Source of the DNA: Ideonella paludis
GTDB lineage: Bacteria; Pseudomonadota; Gammaproteobacteria; Burkholderiales; Burkholderiaceae_C
DNA: 64,000 nt
Direction: 5' to 3'
Assembly (NCBI RefSeq): GCF_018069865.1
Contig: NZ_JAGQDG010000003.1
Coordinates: 434,001-498,000 of the forward strand
A program made the translations under genes and the position numbers. Within the stretch, counting starts at the first letter, position 1. Each line of letters opens with the position of its first letter. Under the pieces are notes generated by a model that was not told where the DNA came from, searched no databases, and saw only the letters and a program-made list of their open reading frames with translations. Below, piece by piece: positions 52,471-61,960 of this stretch.

Positions 52471-53277
52471 ATGGACCACCACCCCGCCAGCCCCGTTGGA
52501 TTTGCCCCCGTGGACGAACGCGCTCCGCTGACCCGCGCCCGCGCACGGGTGCGCCAAGCTTTGGCCAACACCGCCAGCCGCAGTCCCGCATCCGCAGCGC
52601 TGCCCAATGTGGATGATTGGTCTGAATTGTTCCAAGGCCAGGCCATCACGGCCGCTGAGGCCGCGACCCTGAACCGCGTGGCCCAAGTGGGCTCGGTGGC
52701 TCAGGGCAGCCTTGTCTTCAGCCGGCAGCAGGTGGCGCAAAGCGTCTTCTGGGTCAGCCAGGGTGATGTGGCTTTGGGCCTGCATCAGGCTGAAGGCAGC
52801 TTTCGCATTGAGCAGCACTTGCAAGGCCCCGCCTGGCTGGATGCGAGTGCGGGCTGGCTGTGCGTGCCGCATGCGCAAGACGCTCTGGCGCTCTCCGCGG
52901 CGACCGTAGTGCAGATGCCCTGCGCTGCGCTGCGGTCGGTGTTTGAGCGCTCGCCCGCGCTGTCGCAGCGTATGGTGGTCTCGCTGGCGCGCGAGGTTCG
53001 CGGCCTGGCACTGGCTTCACAGGCTTTGCTGCATCAAGACGCGCCGGCACGTTTGGCAGCTTGGCTGATGTCGCTGTGCCGCCCTGCGGGGCCCGAGGCC
53101 AGCCACGGCGCGGTGGCTTTGCCCATGCGCAAGCGCGACATCGCCTCTCAGCTGGCCATTACTCCAGAAACACTGTCTCGGCTGATGCGCAGCCTCGCCG
53201 ACCAAGGCGTGATTCGGGTCGACGGCTACACCGTCCATGTGCTGGACATTCCCGCCTTAGCCCGCCGCGCCCTGTAA
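52471..53277 (+). CDS. Crp/Fnr-family transcriptional regulator
   Basis: 268 residues from MDHHPASPVG. A cyclic-nucleotide-binding-type beta roll occupies about residues 50-160 (GSLVFSRQQVAQSVFWVSQG), then a long dimer helix, and the C-terminal HTH_Crp domain with DIASQLAITPETLSRLMRSL. No cysteine cluster for an Fe-S centre as in Fnr, so the effector is unknown. The long N-terminal 45 residues are low-complexity. Divergent from the FAH enzyme, a possible target. Confidence 0.87.
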   Translation: MDHHPASPVGFAPVDERAPLTRARARVRQALANTASRSPASAALPNVDDWSELFQGQAITAAEAATLNRVAQVGSVAQGSLVFSRQQVAQSVFWVSQGDVALGLHQAEGSFRIEQHLQGPAWLDASAGWLCVPHAQDALALSAATVVQMPCAALRSVFERSPALSQRMVVSLAREVRGLALASQALLHQDAPARLAAWLMSLCRPAGPEASHGAVALPMRKRDIASQLAITPETLSRLMRSLADQGVIRVDGYTVHVLDIPALARRAL

Positions 53278-53339
53278 AGGGGCAGCGGGGCCGCAGGGCT
53301 TGGCAGGGCAGGGGCCGCGCGATGCGGCCGGGGCGCAGA

Positions 53340-53885
53340 TCAGCCGATGCTGTCGATCAGGCCCATGTCGGCCGAGCTCATCAGGGCTTGGATGTCCATC
53401 AGGATCAACATGCGGTCGCCGACATTGGCGATGCCCGTCAGGTAAGACATGTCCACCTGGTTGTTCATCTCGGGGGCGGGCTTGATGGCGTCGCGGGACA
53501 GCTCCAGCACGTCCGACACCGAGTCGACCACCGCACCGACCACGCGGCCGCGGATGTTGAGCACGATCACCACCGTGAAGGCATTGAAGTCAGCTGAGTC
53601 GCAGCCCAGCTTCACCCGCAAGTCGATGATGGGCACGATCACGCCGCGCAGATTGACCACGCCCTTGAGGAAGGAGGGCGAATTGGCAATGCGGGTGGGC
53701 TGCTCGTAGGAGCGGATTTCTTGCACGCGCAGGATGTCGATGCCGTATTCCTCGCCGCCCAAGCGGAAGGTCAGGTATTCGCCATGAGCCGCTGAGGCGC
53801 CAGTGGGCACTCGGCCGCGGGACCCCGGCAGTGCACGATCAGCCTCTTGGCGGGTAGCGAGGGGGGCTTCAGCAATCATGTCCAT
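53340..53885 (-). CDS. cheW: Chemotaxis coupling protein CheW
   Basis: 181 residues. CheW fold: [55 protein letters not shown]. It bridges receptors and CheA. About 35 residues precede the domain and are probably flexible. An AAGGA ribosome site lies before ATG 53885. Last gene of the minus-strand chemotaxis run that starts with cheZ. Confidence 0.95.
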   Translation of the reverse strand: MDMIAEAPLATRQEADRALPGSRGRVPTGASAAHGEYLTFRLGGEEYGIDILRVQEIRSYEQPTRIANSPSFLKGVVNLRGVIVPIIDLRVKLGCDSADFNAFTVVIVLNIRGRVVGAVVDSVSDVLELSRDAIKPAPEMNNQVDMSYLTGIANVGDRMLILMDIQALMSSADMGLIDSIG

Positions 53886-53967
53886 GGTCGGTCCTTAGTG
53901 GCGGGCGGCGGAAGGGAGAATCTCAAGATGGCGTGTTATCGGCAGGTCTGCGGTGGCATTCAAGGGT

Positions 53968-55737
53968 TCAAAATGTTTCCCAGTCCCCGTCGTCTGCGGC
54001 CGCTTTGGGGGCAGGGCTGGCCATCGGCGAGGGGGCTGCGGCAGGTTTGAGGGGCGCTGAGGGGGCCTTTGCCACCTGGGCCAAGACCTGCTGGGCGGCC
54101 GTCTCATGGGCCGCCGGCGCACTCGGCGCCGATGCGGGCCGCAGGACGGGCGCAGCCGGGCTGCTGAACCTTGGTGCGTCGCCCAACTGGAAAGCAGACA
54201 CCGCTGAGATCAACAGCTCGGTTTGCGAGCGCATGCTGGCCGCAGCGGCGGCGCCTTGCTCCACCAGCGCGGCGTTTTGCTGGGTCATTTGGTCGAGCTC
54301 GGCCACCGAGGTGTTGACTTCGCTGATGCCTCGGCTTTGTTCCACCGCGGCGGACGAGATCTCGCCAATGATGTCGCTGACCCGGTTGACTGAGGACACC
54401 AACTCGTCGATGGCGGTGCCGGCCACGCCCACCAAGCGGGCGCCGGTTTCGACCTTTTCGACCGAACCGCCGATCAGCGTCTTGATCTCGCGGGCCGCTT
54501 CGGCCGATCGCTGGGCCAGCGAGCGCACCTCTCCAGCCACAACCGCAAAGCCGCGGCCTTGCTCGCCAGCTCGGGCGGCCTCGACCGCAGCATTCAGGGC
54601 CAGGATATTGGTTTGGAAGGCAATGCCGTCGATCACACTGGTGATGTCGGCAATCTTGCGGCTGGCGCCAGAGATCTCGGCCATATTGGAGACGACCTCG
54701 GCCACCACCTTGCCACCGCGCTGGGCCGCTTCTGCGGCCGAAGCCGCGAGTTGGTTCGCCTGGGTGGCCGACTCCGCGCTGTGCTGCACGGTGCTGGTCA
54801 GCTCTTCCATCGCGCTGGCGGTGCGCTGCAGGTTGCTGGCGGTTTGCTCGGTGCGCTGGCTCAGGTCCAGGTTGCCCGAGGCCACCTCGGTGCTGGCCAG
54901 GTGAATGCTGTTGGAGCCATCGCGCACCTTGGCCACCACGCTGCGCAAGGAACTGCGCATGTGGTCCAGTGCGGTCATGAAGTCGTGGACCTCATCGCGG
55001 CCTTTGTCTTGCTGCACCGCGTTCAAGTCCCCCTCGGCCATGCGCTGGGCTTGAGAGGCTGCTTCTTGCAGCGGGCGGGTCACGGAGCGGGCCACGTTGA
55101 CCATCAGCCACATGGCCATGGCCATCACCAGCAAGGCGCTGCCAGCGCGGAAGTTCGATTGCATCTGGCCGCGCTCGCGTTGTTGGGCGCGCGCTTGGGT
55201 GATGCTGTCTTGCGTGGCGGTGGCCCAGGCCCCCAGCGAGGTGCGGGCTTGGTCCAGCGAGGGCTGAGCGCGGCTGGTGTAGGCATAGCCGGCGTTGGCA
55301 TCGATCTTGGCGTCCACCACCTGCTGCAACACCGGCTCGACCTCGGTGGCATAGGCTTTCAAGGCGGCCAGGCCTGCTGTGACATGGGTGTTGCGCTGGG
55401 TGTCGCTGCTGTCGCTGGCCTTGGCGGCCTCCAACAAGTCGTTGGCTTGCTTGACTTGCTTGCCCCAGGCCGTCTTTTGCTCAGCGGCTTCGACGGCATT
55501 GTTGGCCGTCAACAGCACTGCTTGCTCCATGCGCGCCATGCGCTCCAGGGAGGCCAGCACGGTGCTGCTGTCGCGCTGCGTCTCCATCTGCCATTTCAGC
55601 ATCTGGTCGGCTTGGGCTTGCACTTCTTTGTAGGCCAAGGCCGCCCAGGCGCCCAGGCTGACCAGCACCAGGCTGATCAGGCCCATCGCACCCAGCAGGC
55701 GCCGTTGAATGGACAGTTGGCGAAGCAGTTGAATCAT
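53968..55737 (-). CDS. Methyl-accepting chemotaxis protein with CheR-docking tail
   Basis: 589 residues: transmembrane segments at about 14-35 and 196-216, a four-helix-type periplasmic domain between them, HAMP, and the signalling domain with the conserved hairpin [19 protein letters not shown] and [20 protein letters not shown]. The C-terminus after a Pro/Ala linker ends DWETF, the pentapeptide type (x-W-x-x-F) that recruits CheR/CheB. Ligand unknown. Confidence 0.95.
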   Translation of the reverse strand: MIQLLRQLSIQRRLLGAMGLISLVLVSLGAWAALAYKEVQAQADQMLKWQMETQRDSSTVLASLERMARMEQAVLLTANNAVEAAEQKTAWGKQVKQANDLLEAAKASDSSDTQRNTHVTAGLAALKAYATEVEPVLQQVVDAKIDANAGYAYTSRAQPSLDQARTSLGAWATATQDSITQARAQQRERGQMQSNFRAGSALLVMAMAMWLMVNVARSVTRPLQEAASQAQRMAEGDLNAVQQDKGRDEVHDFMTALDHMRSSLRSVVAKVRDGSNSIHLASTEVASGNLDLSQRTEQTASNLQRTASAMEELTSTVQHSAESATQANQLAASAAEAAQRGGKVVAEVVSNMAEISGASRKIADITSVIDGIAFQTNILALNAAVEAARAGEQGRGFAVVAGEVRSLAQRSAEAAREIKTLIGGSVEKVETGARLVGVAGTAIDELVSSVNRVSDIIGEISSAAVEQSRGISEVNTSVAELDQMTQQNAALVEQGAAAAASMRSQTELLISAVSAFQLGDAPRFSSPAAPVLRPASAPSAPAAHETAAQQVLAQVAKAPSAPLKPAAAPSPMASPAPKAAADDGDWETF

Positions 55738-55767
55738 GGTGGGGACAACTTCTAGTCGATCGAGAAA

Positions 55768-57336
55768 TCAAGCAGACACCCGGAAGCGGGCGACGACGGC
55801 GTTGAGCCGCTCAGCTTGGTCTCGCAGGCTCTCCGCGGCAGCGGCGCTTTGCTCGACCAAGGCGGCGTTTTGTTGGGTCATTTGGTCCAAGTGGCTGACG
55901 GCACCGTTGACCTGGCTGATGCCATCGCTTTGTTGCGCGGTGGCTTGGGTAATGCCTTGAATGGTTTCGGTGACGCGCTGCACCGACTGCACGATGTCGG
56001 TCATCGTGGTGCCGGCGTCTTGCACCAGGCGGGTGCCGCCGTCGATGCGCTCGACCGACGCTTGGATCAGGGTCTTGATCTCGCGGGCCGCCGCGGCGGA
56101 GCGTCCGGCCAGGCTGCGCACTTCAGAGGCCACCACCGCAAAGCCGCGGCCTTGCTCGCCCGCCCGCGCCGCTTCCACCGCGGCGTTCAGGGCCAAGATA
56201 TTGGTTTGGAAGGCAATGCCGTCGATCACGCCGATGATGTCGGCGATCTTGCGTGAGGCCGTGTGGATGTCGCCCATGGTCTGCACCACTTGGTGCACCA
56301 CTTGGCCGCCGCGTTCGGCCACCGAGGAGGCCGAGCTGGCGAGTTGATCCGCATGCACCGCAGCGTCGGCACTGTGGCGCACACTGCTGGTGAGTTGCTC
56401 CATGGACGAGGCCGTTTGCTGCAGGCTGCTGGCGGTGGTTTCCGTGCGGTGGCTCAAGTCTGCGTTGCCCGAGGCCACCTCGCTGGAGGCCACATGGATG
56501 CTCTCGCTGGCGCGGCGCACATCGCTGACCACGCTGCCCAGCTCTTTTTGCATATGGGCCAAGGCACGCAGCAGATCGGCCGTTTCGTCCTTGCCGTCGG
56601 TGTGGATCTCCGCCGTCAGGTTGCCGTCTGCAATGGCCAGCGCCACCTCACGGGCATGGCTGATTGGCGCCGTGATGGAGTGGGAGTTCATCAGGGTCAA
56701 GGGCACGACCACAACGATGACCAGTGTCATGGTGGCCACAAAGGTCCACAGCGTTTGCGTCATCTGAGCGTCGAAGCCCGCTTGGTTGGCGGCGGCTTCC
56801 TCGTTCACGATCTTGGCAATCGCGGTGAGGTTGGCCCCCACTTTATTCACCAAGTGCTTGGCATCGTCCAGCGCCTTGTCGGCGACTCGCACATCGTCAT
56901 ACTCGCCGTTTTGCATTTTTTCCAGCACCACCTGAGTGGCCTTGACATAGGCTTCCAGGTCTTTGAGGGCGGTGCGGGCCAGCGGGTTGTCTTCGTCCTC
57001 TTCGCCTTCGAGCAAGCTGCCCAGCGCGGTGTTGACCTGCTTGATCTCCGCCAGCCAAGCCTCGCGATGCTTGAGCACCGCCAAGCCGTCTTGGTAGTCG
57101 ATGATCATGGCCTTTTCGTGCACCCGCACCCGGCCGAGCGCGACGTTGACGTCACCCAGGTTTTGCACTTCCTTGATGGAGTGCTCCATGAACTCGTGGT
57201 TCAGCGAGGCCAGGGTGTTGCCGCCGACCAAGCCTGTCAGGCCGACGAGCGCGAACAAGGCCAGCACCATGGCGATGGCGCCCTTCATTCGCAATCGAAT
57301 GGAGAAGTGCCGCATCCAATTCATCCAGGCTGACAT
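55768..57336 (-). CDS. Methyl-accepting chemotaxis protein, no docking tail
   Basis: 522 residues: transmembrane segments at about 18-40 and 195-216 with a four-helix-bundle-like periplasmic domain (Glu/Asp-rich), then HAMP and the same signalling hairpin as its neighbour. It ends ARFRVSA with no pentapeptide, so its methylation would depend on its partner receptor. AAGGAT ribosome site before ATG. Probably a duplication of a common ancestor of the pair, as the signalling halves are very similar. Confidence 0.95.
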   Translation of the reverse strand: MSAWMNWMRHFSIRLRMKGAIAMVLALFALVGLTGLVGGNTLASLNHEFMEHSIKEVQNLGDVNVALGRVRVHEKAMIIDYQDGLAVLKHREAWLAEIKQVNTALGSLLEGEEDEDNPLARTALKDLEAYVKATQVVLEKMQNGEYDDVRVADKALDDAKHLVNKVGANLTAIAKIVNEEAAANQAGFDAQMTQTLWTFVATMTLVIVVVVPLTLMNSHSITAPISHAREVALAIADGNLTAEIHTDGKDETADLLRALAHMQKELGSVVSDVRRASESIHVASSEVASGNADLSHRTETTASSLQQTASSMEQLTSSVRHSADAAVHADQLASSASSVAERGGQVVHQVVQTMGDIHTASRKIADIIGVIDGIAFQTNILALNAAVEAARAGEQGRGFAVVASEVRSLAGRSAAAAREIKTLIQASVERIDGGTRLVQDAGTTMTDIVQSVQRVTETIQGITQATAQQSDGISQVNGAVSHLDQMTQQNAALVEQSAAAAESLRDQAERLNAVVARFRVSA

Positions 57337-57495
57337 GTTCTGATCCTTCTATGCGCTGTCAAGGTGACGGGCCGCTGGAGGCTCGCCACCCTGAAGGTGC
57401 TCAACAAGGTTGGATACAGCGCTGCACCTTCTTGAGACTGTGGCGATCGACCTTGAGGCGACGCCGACACAGAGGGCCTTGTGAGCCCTCTTCCT
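57337..57495. other. Gap between cheA and the second receptor gene
   Basis: 159 bases. I see no terminator with a U-tract and no gene; may hold a promoter for the two receptors and cheW. Confidence 0.4.
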
Positions 57496-59685
57496 TTAAT
57501 GTCGAGAGTGGCGTACGAGCGCGCCGATGTCGAGAATCAGGGCCACCCGGCCGTCGCCCATGATGGTGGCGCCGGAGACGTCATTGACCTTGCGGTAGTT
57601 GGCTTCCAGGTTCTTCACCACCACCTGTTGTTGCCCCAATAGCTCGTCCACCAGCAGGGCCACGCGGCCGCCTTCGGCCTCAACGACGACCATGATGTTG
57701 GAGACGTTTTCAAAATCGAAGCGCGGTACGTTGAAGACCTTCTCCAGGTCAATCACCGGCATGAACTCATCGCGCACTTCCACCACGCGGCCGGAGCCGC
57801 CGATGGTTTTGATCATGGTTTCTTCCACTTGGAAGGACTCGACCACCGAGGACAGCGGCAGGATGTAGACCTCGTCGCCGACGCCGATGCTCATGCCGTC
57901 CATGATGGCCAGGGTCAGTGGCAGGCGCACTTTGACGCTCATGCCATAGCCTTCGGCGGAGTCGATCTCGACCGTGCCACCCAGTGAGGTGATGTTCTTC
58001 TTCACCACGTCCATGCCCACACCGCGCCCGGAGACATCGGTGACTTGGTCAGCGGTCGAGAAGCCCGGCGCAAAGATCAGGCCGTAAACCTCTTGGTCGG
58101 TCATGGTGTCTGGCGCGTCCAAGCCGCGCTCGCGGGCCTTCTTGAGCAGCTTCTCGCGGTTGAGGCCGCGGCCATCGTCGCGCACCTCAATGACGATGGA
58201 GCCGCCTTGGTGCGAGGCGATCAGCGTCACCGTGCCATGTTCAGGCTTGCCCCTGGCCAGTCGCTCGGCGGGCTGCTCGATCCCGTGGTCGCAGCTATTG
58301 CGCACCAAGTGGGTCAGCGGGTCAGTGATTTTTTCGACCAGGCCCTTGTCCAGCTCCGTGGCTTCCCCTTGGGTGACCAGCTCCACCTTTTTGCCCAGCT
58401 TGGCGGCCAGGTCGCGCAACATGCGCGGGAAGCGGTTGAACACCATCGACATGGGAATCATGCGGATCGACATCACCGCTTCTTGCAAGTCGCGGGTGTT
58501 GCGCTCGAGATCGGCCAAGCCTGAGAGCAATTGTTGGGAGACGCTCTCTTCTACGGCTCGGCTGTTCTGCGCCAGCATCGCTTGGGTGATCACCAGTTCG
58601 CCCACCAAGTTGATGAGCTGGTCGACTTTTTCCACCGAGACGCGCAAGGTGGTGGAGTCAGGGCCTTGGGCCGCGGCGCGCGCATCGGGCTTGGCAGCGG
58701 GCTTGGCAGCGCCTGCTGCGGCGGGCGCAGGGTTTGCGGGCACGGGGCTGGGCGCCACGCTGGGCGCTGCTGCAGCGGGCGTGGGGTTGGCGGCCTCGGT
58801 GCCAGGGGCGCCGGGGGCGTCGTCAAAAAATCCATAGCCCAGTTCGACCTTGGGTGCGGGGGCGGGGCTGGCCTCGGCCTGTGGCGCACCGGGTGCGCCG
58901 TCGTGGAAGCCATAGCCTGGGCCCAGGGTTCTGAGCTGGAGCTTTTCGCGATCCACGTGGAAGGTGAACAAGTCCAGCAGGTCGTCGTCTGTGGCAGTGG
59001 TGGTGATCTTGAAGCGGCGCATGCCATCGGCCGCGCGTCCAGCGTCCAAGGGCTCCATCGTGCCCAGGGCTGTGATCTCCTTGAAGAGATCAAACAAATT
59101 GTCAGCCTGCTCGGGCTGGTCCAAGGGGCCGACGGTCAGCTCCAAGGAGCGAGTGCCAGCGGCAGCGGCCGGCTTGGTGGCCGGGGCCGCCACGGGCTCA
59201 GCGGCCACAGGCGCAGCGGCCGGGGCAGGAGCGGGCTCGGCGAAGACATCTGCAGCCTCACCAGAGCCCTCGGCCATGGCGCGAATGCGGCCCACCAGCT
59301 CTGAGGTGTCGATGGGATCACCCCCACCGCCTTGGTGCCGGCTGAGCATGAACTTGAGGGCGTCACCTGAGGCCAGCAGCACGTCCACCATGGCGGAGGT
59401 GGGTTGCAGCTCATGACGGCGCAGCTTGTCCAGCAGCGTCTCCATGTGGTGGGTCAGCTCGGCGACGTCCGAGAAGCCAAAGGTGGCCGCGCCGCCTTTG
59501 ACGGAGTGGGCGCAGCGGAAAATGGCATTCAGCTCTTCGTCATCTGCGGCGCTGACATCCAACTCCAGGAGCTTTTGCTCCATTTGCTCCAGGTTCTCAC
59601 CGGCTTCTTCGAAGAAGACTTGGTAGAACTGGCTGAGGTCAATGCCTGCACTTGCGCTGGCGCTGTCTTGTGAGGTTTCGCCCAT
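57496..59685 (-). CDS. cheA: Chemotaxis histidine kinase CheA
   Basis: 729 residues from ATG 59685; the TTG five codons upstream overlaps the TTGGAG ribosome site and is rejected. P1 (HPt) domain with phospho-His60 in CAHSVKGGA; a P2-like CheY-binding region at about 190-270; Pro/Ala-rich linkers; P3 dimer helices (VDQLINLVGELVITQAM); P4 ATPase with LVRNSCDHGIE, DDGRGLN and GRGVGMDVVKKNI; P5 CheW-like domain at the end. Somewhat longer than E. coli CheA because of the linkers. Confidence 0.96.
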   Translation of the reverse strand: MGETSQDSASASAGIDLSQFYQVFFEEAGENLEQMEQKLLELDVSAADDEELNAIFRCAHSVKGGAATFGFSDVAELTHHMETLLDKLRRHELQPTSAMVDVLLASGDALKFMLSRHQGGGGDPIDTSELVGRIRAMAEGSGEAADVFAEPAPAPAAAPVAAEPVAAPATKPAAAAGTRSLELTVGPLDQPEQADNLFDLFKEITALGTMEPLDAGRAADGMRRFKITTTATDDDLLDLFTFHVDREKLQLRTLGPGYGFHDGAPGAPQAEASPAPAPKVELGYGFFDDAPGAPGTEAANPTPAAAAPSVAPSPVPANPAPAAAGAAKPAAKPDARAAAQGPDSTTLRVSVEKVDQLINLVGELVITQAMLAQNSRAVEESVSQQLLSGLADLERNTRDLQEAVMSIRMIPMSMVFNRFPRMLRDLAAKLGKKVELVTQGEATELDKGLVEKITDPLTHLVRNSCDHGIEQPAERLARGKPEHGTVTLIASHQGGSIVIEVRDDGRGLNREKLLKKARERGLDAPDTMTDQEVYGLIFAPGFSTADQVTDVSGRGVGMDVVKKNITSLGGTVEIDSAEGYGMSVKVRLPLTLAIMDGMSIGVGDEVYILPLSSVVESFQVEETMIKTIGGSGRVVEVRDEFMPVIDLEKVFNVPRFDFENVSNIMVVVEAEGGRVALLVDELLGQQQVVVKNLEANYRKVNDVSGATIMGDGRVALILDIGALVRHSRH

Positions 59686-59727
59686 GAGGTCTGGCTCCAA
59701 TTAGAGAAAGGTGTGCCCGTGCCCGCT

Positions 59728-60093
59728 TCAGCGGATGACCTTGCCGATCACTTCGATCAGCTTGGCTGGGTCAAAGGGCTTCACCAGCCAACCGGTGGCG
59801 CCCGCAGCGCGGCCGGCTTGCTTCATCTGATCGCTGGACTCGGTGGTCAGGATCAAGATGGGAGTGCTCTGAAACTTGGGGTTCTCGCGCAGCTTTTTGG
59901 TCAGGCTGATGCCATCCATGCGCGGCATGTTTTGGTCGGTCAGCACCAAGTTGAAATCGCGCTGATTGGCCTTTTCCCACGCGTCTTGGCCATCGACTGC
60001 CTCGACAACGTTGAAGCCAGCGTTCTTCAAGGTGAACGTCACCATTTGGCGCATCGAGGGCGAATCGTCAACGGCAAGAATGGAATGCATCAC
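59728..60093 (-). CDS. cheY: Chemotaxis response regulator CheY
   Basis: 121 residues, a stand-alone receiver. Acidic pair DD at 9-10, phosphoacceptor Asp53 in LTDQNMP, and the Lys in WLVKPFDP. Binds the flagellar switch when phosphorylated by CheA. It lies 42 bases upstream of cheA and just after cheZ. Confidence 0.95.
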   Translation of the reverse strand: MMHSILAVDDSPSMRQMVTFTLKNAGFNVVEAVDGQDAWEKANQRDFNLVLTDQNMPRMDGISLTKKLRENPKFQSTPILILTTESSDQMKQAGRAAGATGWLVKPFDPAKLIEVIGKVIR

Positions 60094-60137
60094 TTTTCTC
60101 CGGGTTTCTCTGAGTGGGGGCGGGCAGATTTGGGCGT

Positions 60138-60599
60138 TCAGAACAAGTCGACGGACCCAGCGTCCATTTCGTCTTGCGTCACAGGATTCGGTTTGGTCGG
60201 GATTTCTTCAACGATGGTTTCACCGTCTTCGTCATCCCCCATGGCTTCGCGGGCAATCCGGTCGGCACAGCCGCGCAAACGGCGTTGGGTATGGCTGATC
60301 AGCTGCGTGGCCATGTCATGAAACTGCAGCGCGGTGATGGCACCGGCTAGGTCTCGCATGGCTTCGTGCATTTGCCCACCGTCGTCCACCGACTGCATGG
60401 CCGCTGCCCGCAACAGGCGTTGGATGTGGTCTGTGGCGCTGTAAAAGTGACCCGAGAGGGACTCGCTGGCGTCGTCCAGCAAGCGTTGCAGGCGCTCAAG
60501 GTCATTCGAGGCCACCATCAGGTGGTCCTGCAGGTCAGTCGCCACCAGCATTGCGTGCTTGTCAGGTGGCTCCGGAACACCGGCGTCGAGGTTGTGCAT
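60138..60599 (-). CDS. cheZ: Short CheZ-like phosphatase
   Basis: 153 residues from MHNLDAGVPE; longer frames reach into the divergent promoter region. All helical. The active-site pattern D-x-x-x-Q is present in ALQFHDMATQLI, matching the Asp and Gln that dephosphorylate CheY. The C-terminus EMDAGSVDLF resembles the CheY-binding tail of CheZ. Classical CheZ has about 210 residues, so the long hairpin is shortened. Context (next to cheY and cheA) supports the role. Confidence 0.75.
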   Translation of the reverse strand: MHNLDAGVPEPPDKHAMLVATDLQDHLMVASNDLERLQRLLDDASESLSGHFYSATDHIQRLLRAAAMQSVDDGGQMHEAMRDLAGAITALQFHDMATQLISHTQRRLRGCADRIAREAMGDDEDGETIVEEIPTKPNPVTQDEMDAGSVDLF

Positions 60600-60814
60600 C
60601 GTGGCTCCAGGGGGCTGGGGTGTCCTGCGGTGTGACGAATCGCCGTCGCAGGGGCCAAATACCCCGCTTTGGGCGACTCTCACCCCACAGGAGGGCTTAG
60701 GGGGATTCTTCGGCAGACTGACAAGGTCGATTGAGCCGATCACACCCCAAATCACCGTTCATTTCGGCGCAAAGCCAACCGCCTGGTCAGGCCGGTCTGG
60801 GAGATACTTTGGCC

Positions 60815-61960
60815 ATGACAGCCTCTGCGCCCCCCCGGTCCTTGCGCCTGCTTCATCTTGAAGATTCGGACATGGATCATGAACTCGCCATGGCCCACCT
60901 GCGACGGGGTGGCCTGGAGGTCGACTGTGAGCGGGTGGACACCGAAGACGCCTTCAGAGCGGCCCTGACCCAGCACTGGGACGTCATCCTCTCCGACTAC
61001 AACATCCCCGGCTTCTCCGGCATCAAGGCCTTGGAGATCGTGCGGGAGCTGGGCGTGACCTCGCCCTTTATCTTGGTGTCTGGCGAGATTGGCGAGGACG
61101 TGGCCGTCACCGCCATGCGCAATGGCGCCAGCGATTACCTGCTCAAGGGCAATCTGGCTCGGCTGGGACCCGCCGTAGAACATGCTTTTGAGGCCGCCGA
61201 GACCCAGCGCGCCAAGCTGCAAGCCGACCAAGCCCTGGCCGCCTCGCGCCAGCGCCTGTCTGAGTTGGCCCAGCATTTGCAAACCAGCGTGGAGATGGAG
61301 CGCGCGGCCATCGCCCGTGAGATCCACGACGATGTAGGTGGCAGCCTCAGCGCGCTGAAGTTTGAGCTGGCTTGGCTGGCCCGCAACGCGGCCAACACGC
61401 CGGAGGTCAAGCTGCGCATCGACAGCGCCATGGAAACCGTGACCCATGCGCTGGAAGCCAGCCAGCGCATCATGCACAACCTGCGCCCGGCCATCCTGGA
61501 GCAAGGCCTGGTGGCCGCACTGCAATGGATGGCCAACCGCTTCGAGCGCCGCACCGGCATCTTGTGCGCGTTTCGCACCAATGCCGACAACCCGCAACTG
61601 CCGGCGGGTGTGCCGCTGGTGGCCTATCGCACGGCGCAAGAAGCGCTGACCAATGTCTCCAAACACGCACAGGCCACGCGGGTCAGCATCGACTTGTCCG
61701 TGGCTCAGGGCGTGATGTCCTTGGAAGTGAGCGACAACGGACGCGGCTTGACCGATACTGATCTGGTCAAGGTCAAAAGCTTTGGCATCCGGGGCTTGCA
61801 TGAGCGCGCCTCGACCGTCGGCGGCTGGGTGGACCTCTCCAGCGGCGCTGCCGGCACCACCCTGATTTTGTCCATTCCACTCGACGCGGCGGCTGCGGCT
61901 GAGCATGACCACGCGCTTGATGAACCACCGCATGATCCAAGTTCTTGGGGAGACGTATGA
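60815..61960 (+). CDS. REC domain fused to a NarX-type histidine kinase
   Basis: 381 residues from MTASAPPRSL. N-terminal receiver with Asp61 (VILSDYN) and TSPFILVSGEIGED; then a coiled linker, HisKA_3 dimerisation with His171 (AREIHDDVGGS) and HATPase (LTNVSKHAQATRVS, DNGRGL, GIRGLHERA). No membrane segment, so a soluble kinase controlled by phosphorylation of its own receiver. It overlaps the next regulator by four bases and is divergent from the chemotaxis run. Confidence 0.92.
   Translation: MTASAPPRSLRLLHLEDSDMDHELAMAHLRRGGLEVDCERVDTEDAFRAALTQHWDVILSDYNIPGFSGIKALEIVRELGVTSPFILVSGEIGEDVAVTAMRNGASDYLLKGNLARLGPAVEHAFEAAETQRAKLQADQALAASRQRLSELAQHLQTSVEMERAAIAREIHDDVGGSLSALKFELAWLARNAANTPEVKLRIDSAMETVTHALEASQRIMHNLRPAILEQGLVAALQWMANRFERRTGILCAFRTNADNPQLPAGVPLVAYRTAQEALTNVSKHAQATRVSIDLSVAQGVMSLEVSDNGRGLTDTDLVKVKSFGIRGLHERASTVGGWVDLSSGAAGTTLILSIPLDAAAAAEHDHALDEPPHDPSSWGDV

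Noticed and set aside
54559-57333. Long + strand frames opposite both chemoreceptors
   Set aside because: Mirror images of conserved signalling domains; no independent evidence.
60752-61933. 393-codon antisense frame opposite the REC-kinase
   Set aside because: Shadow frame; the + strand has intact phospho-Asp, H box and ATPase motifs.
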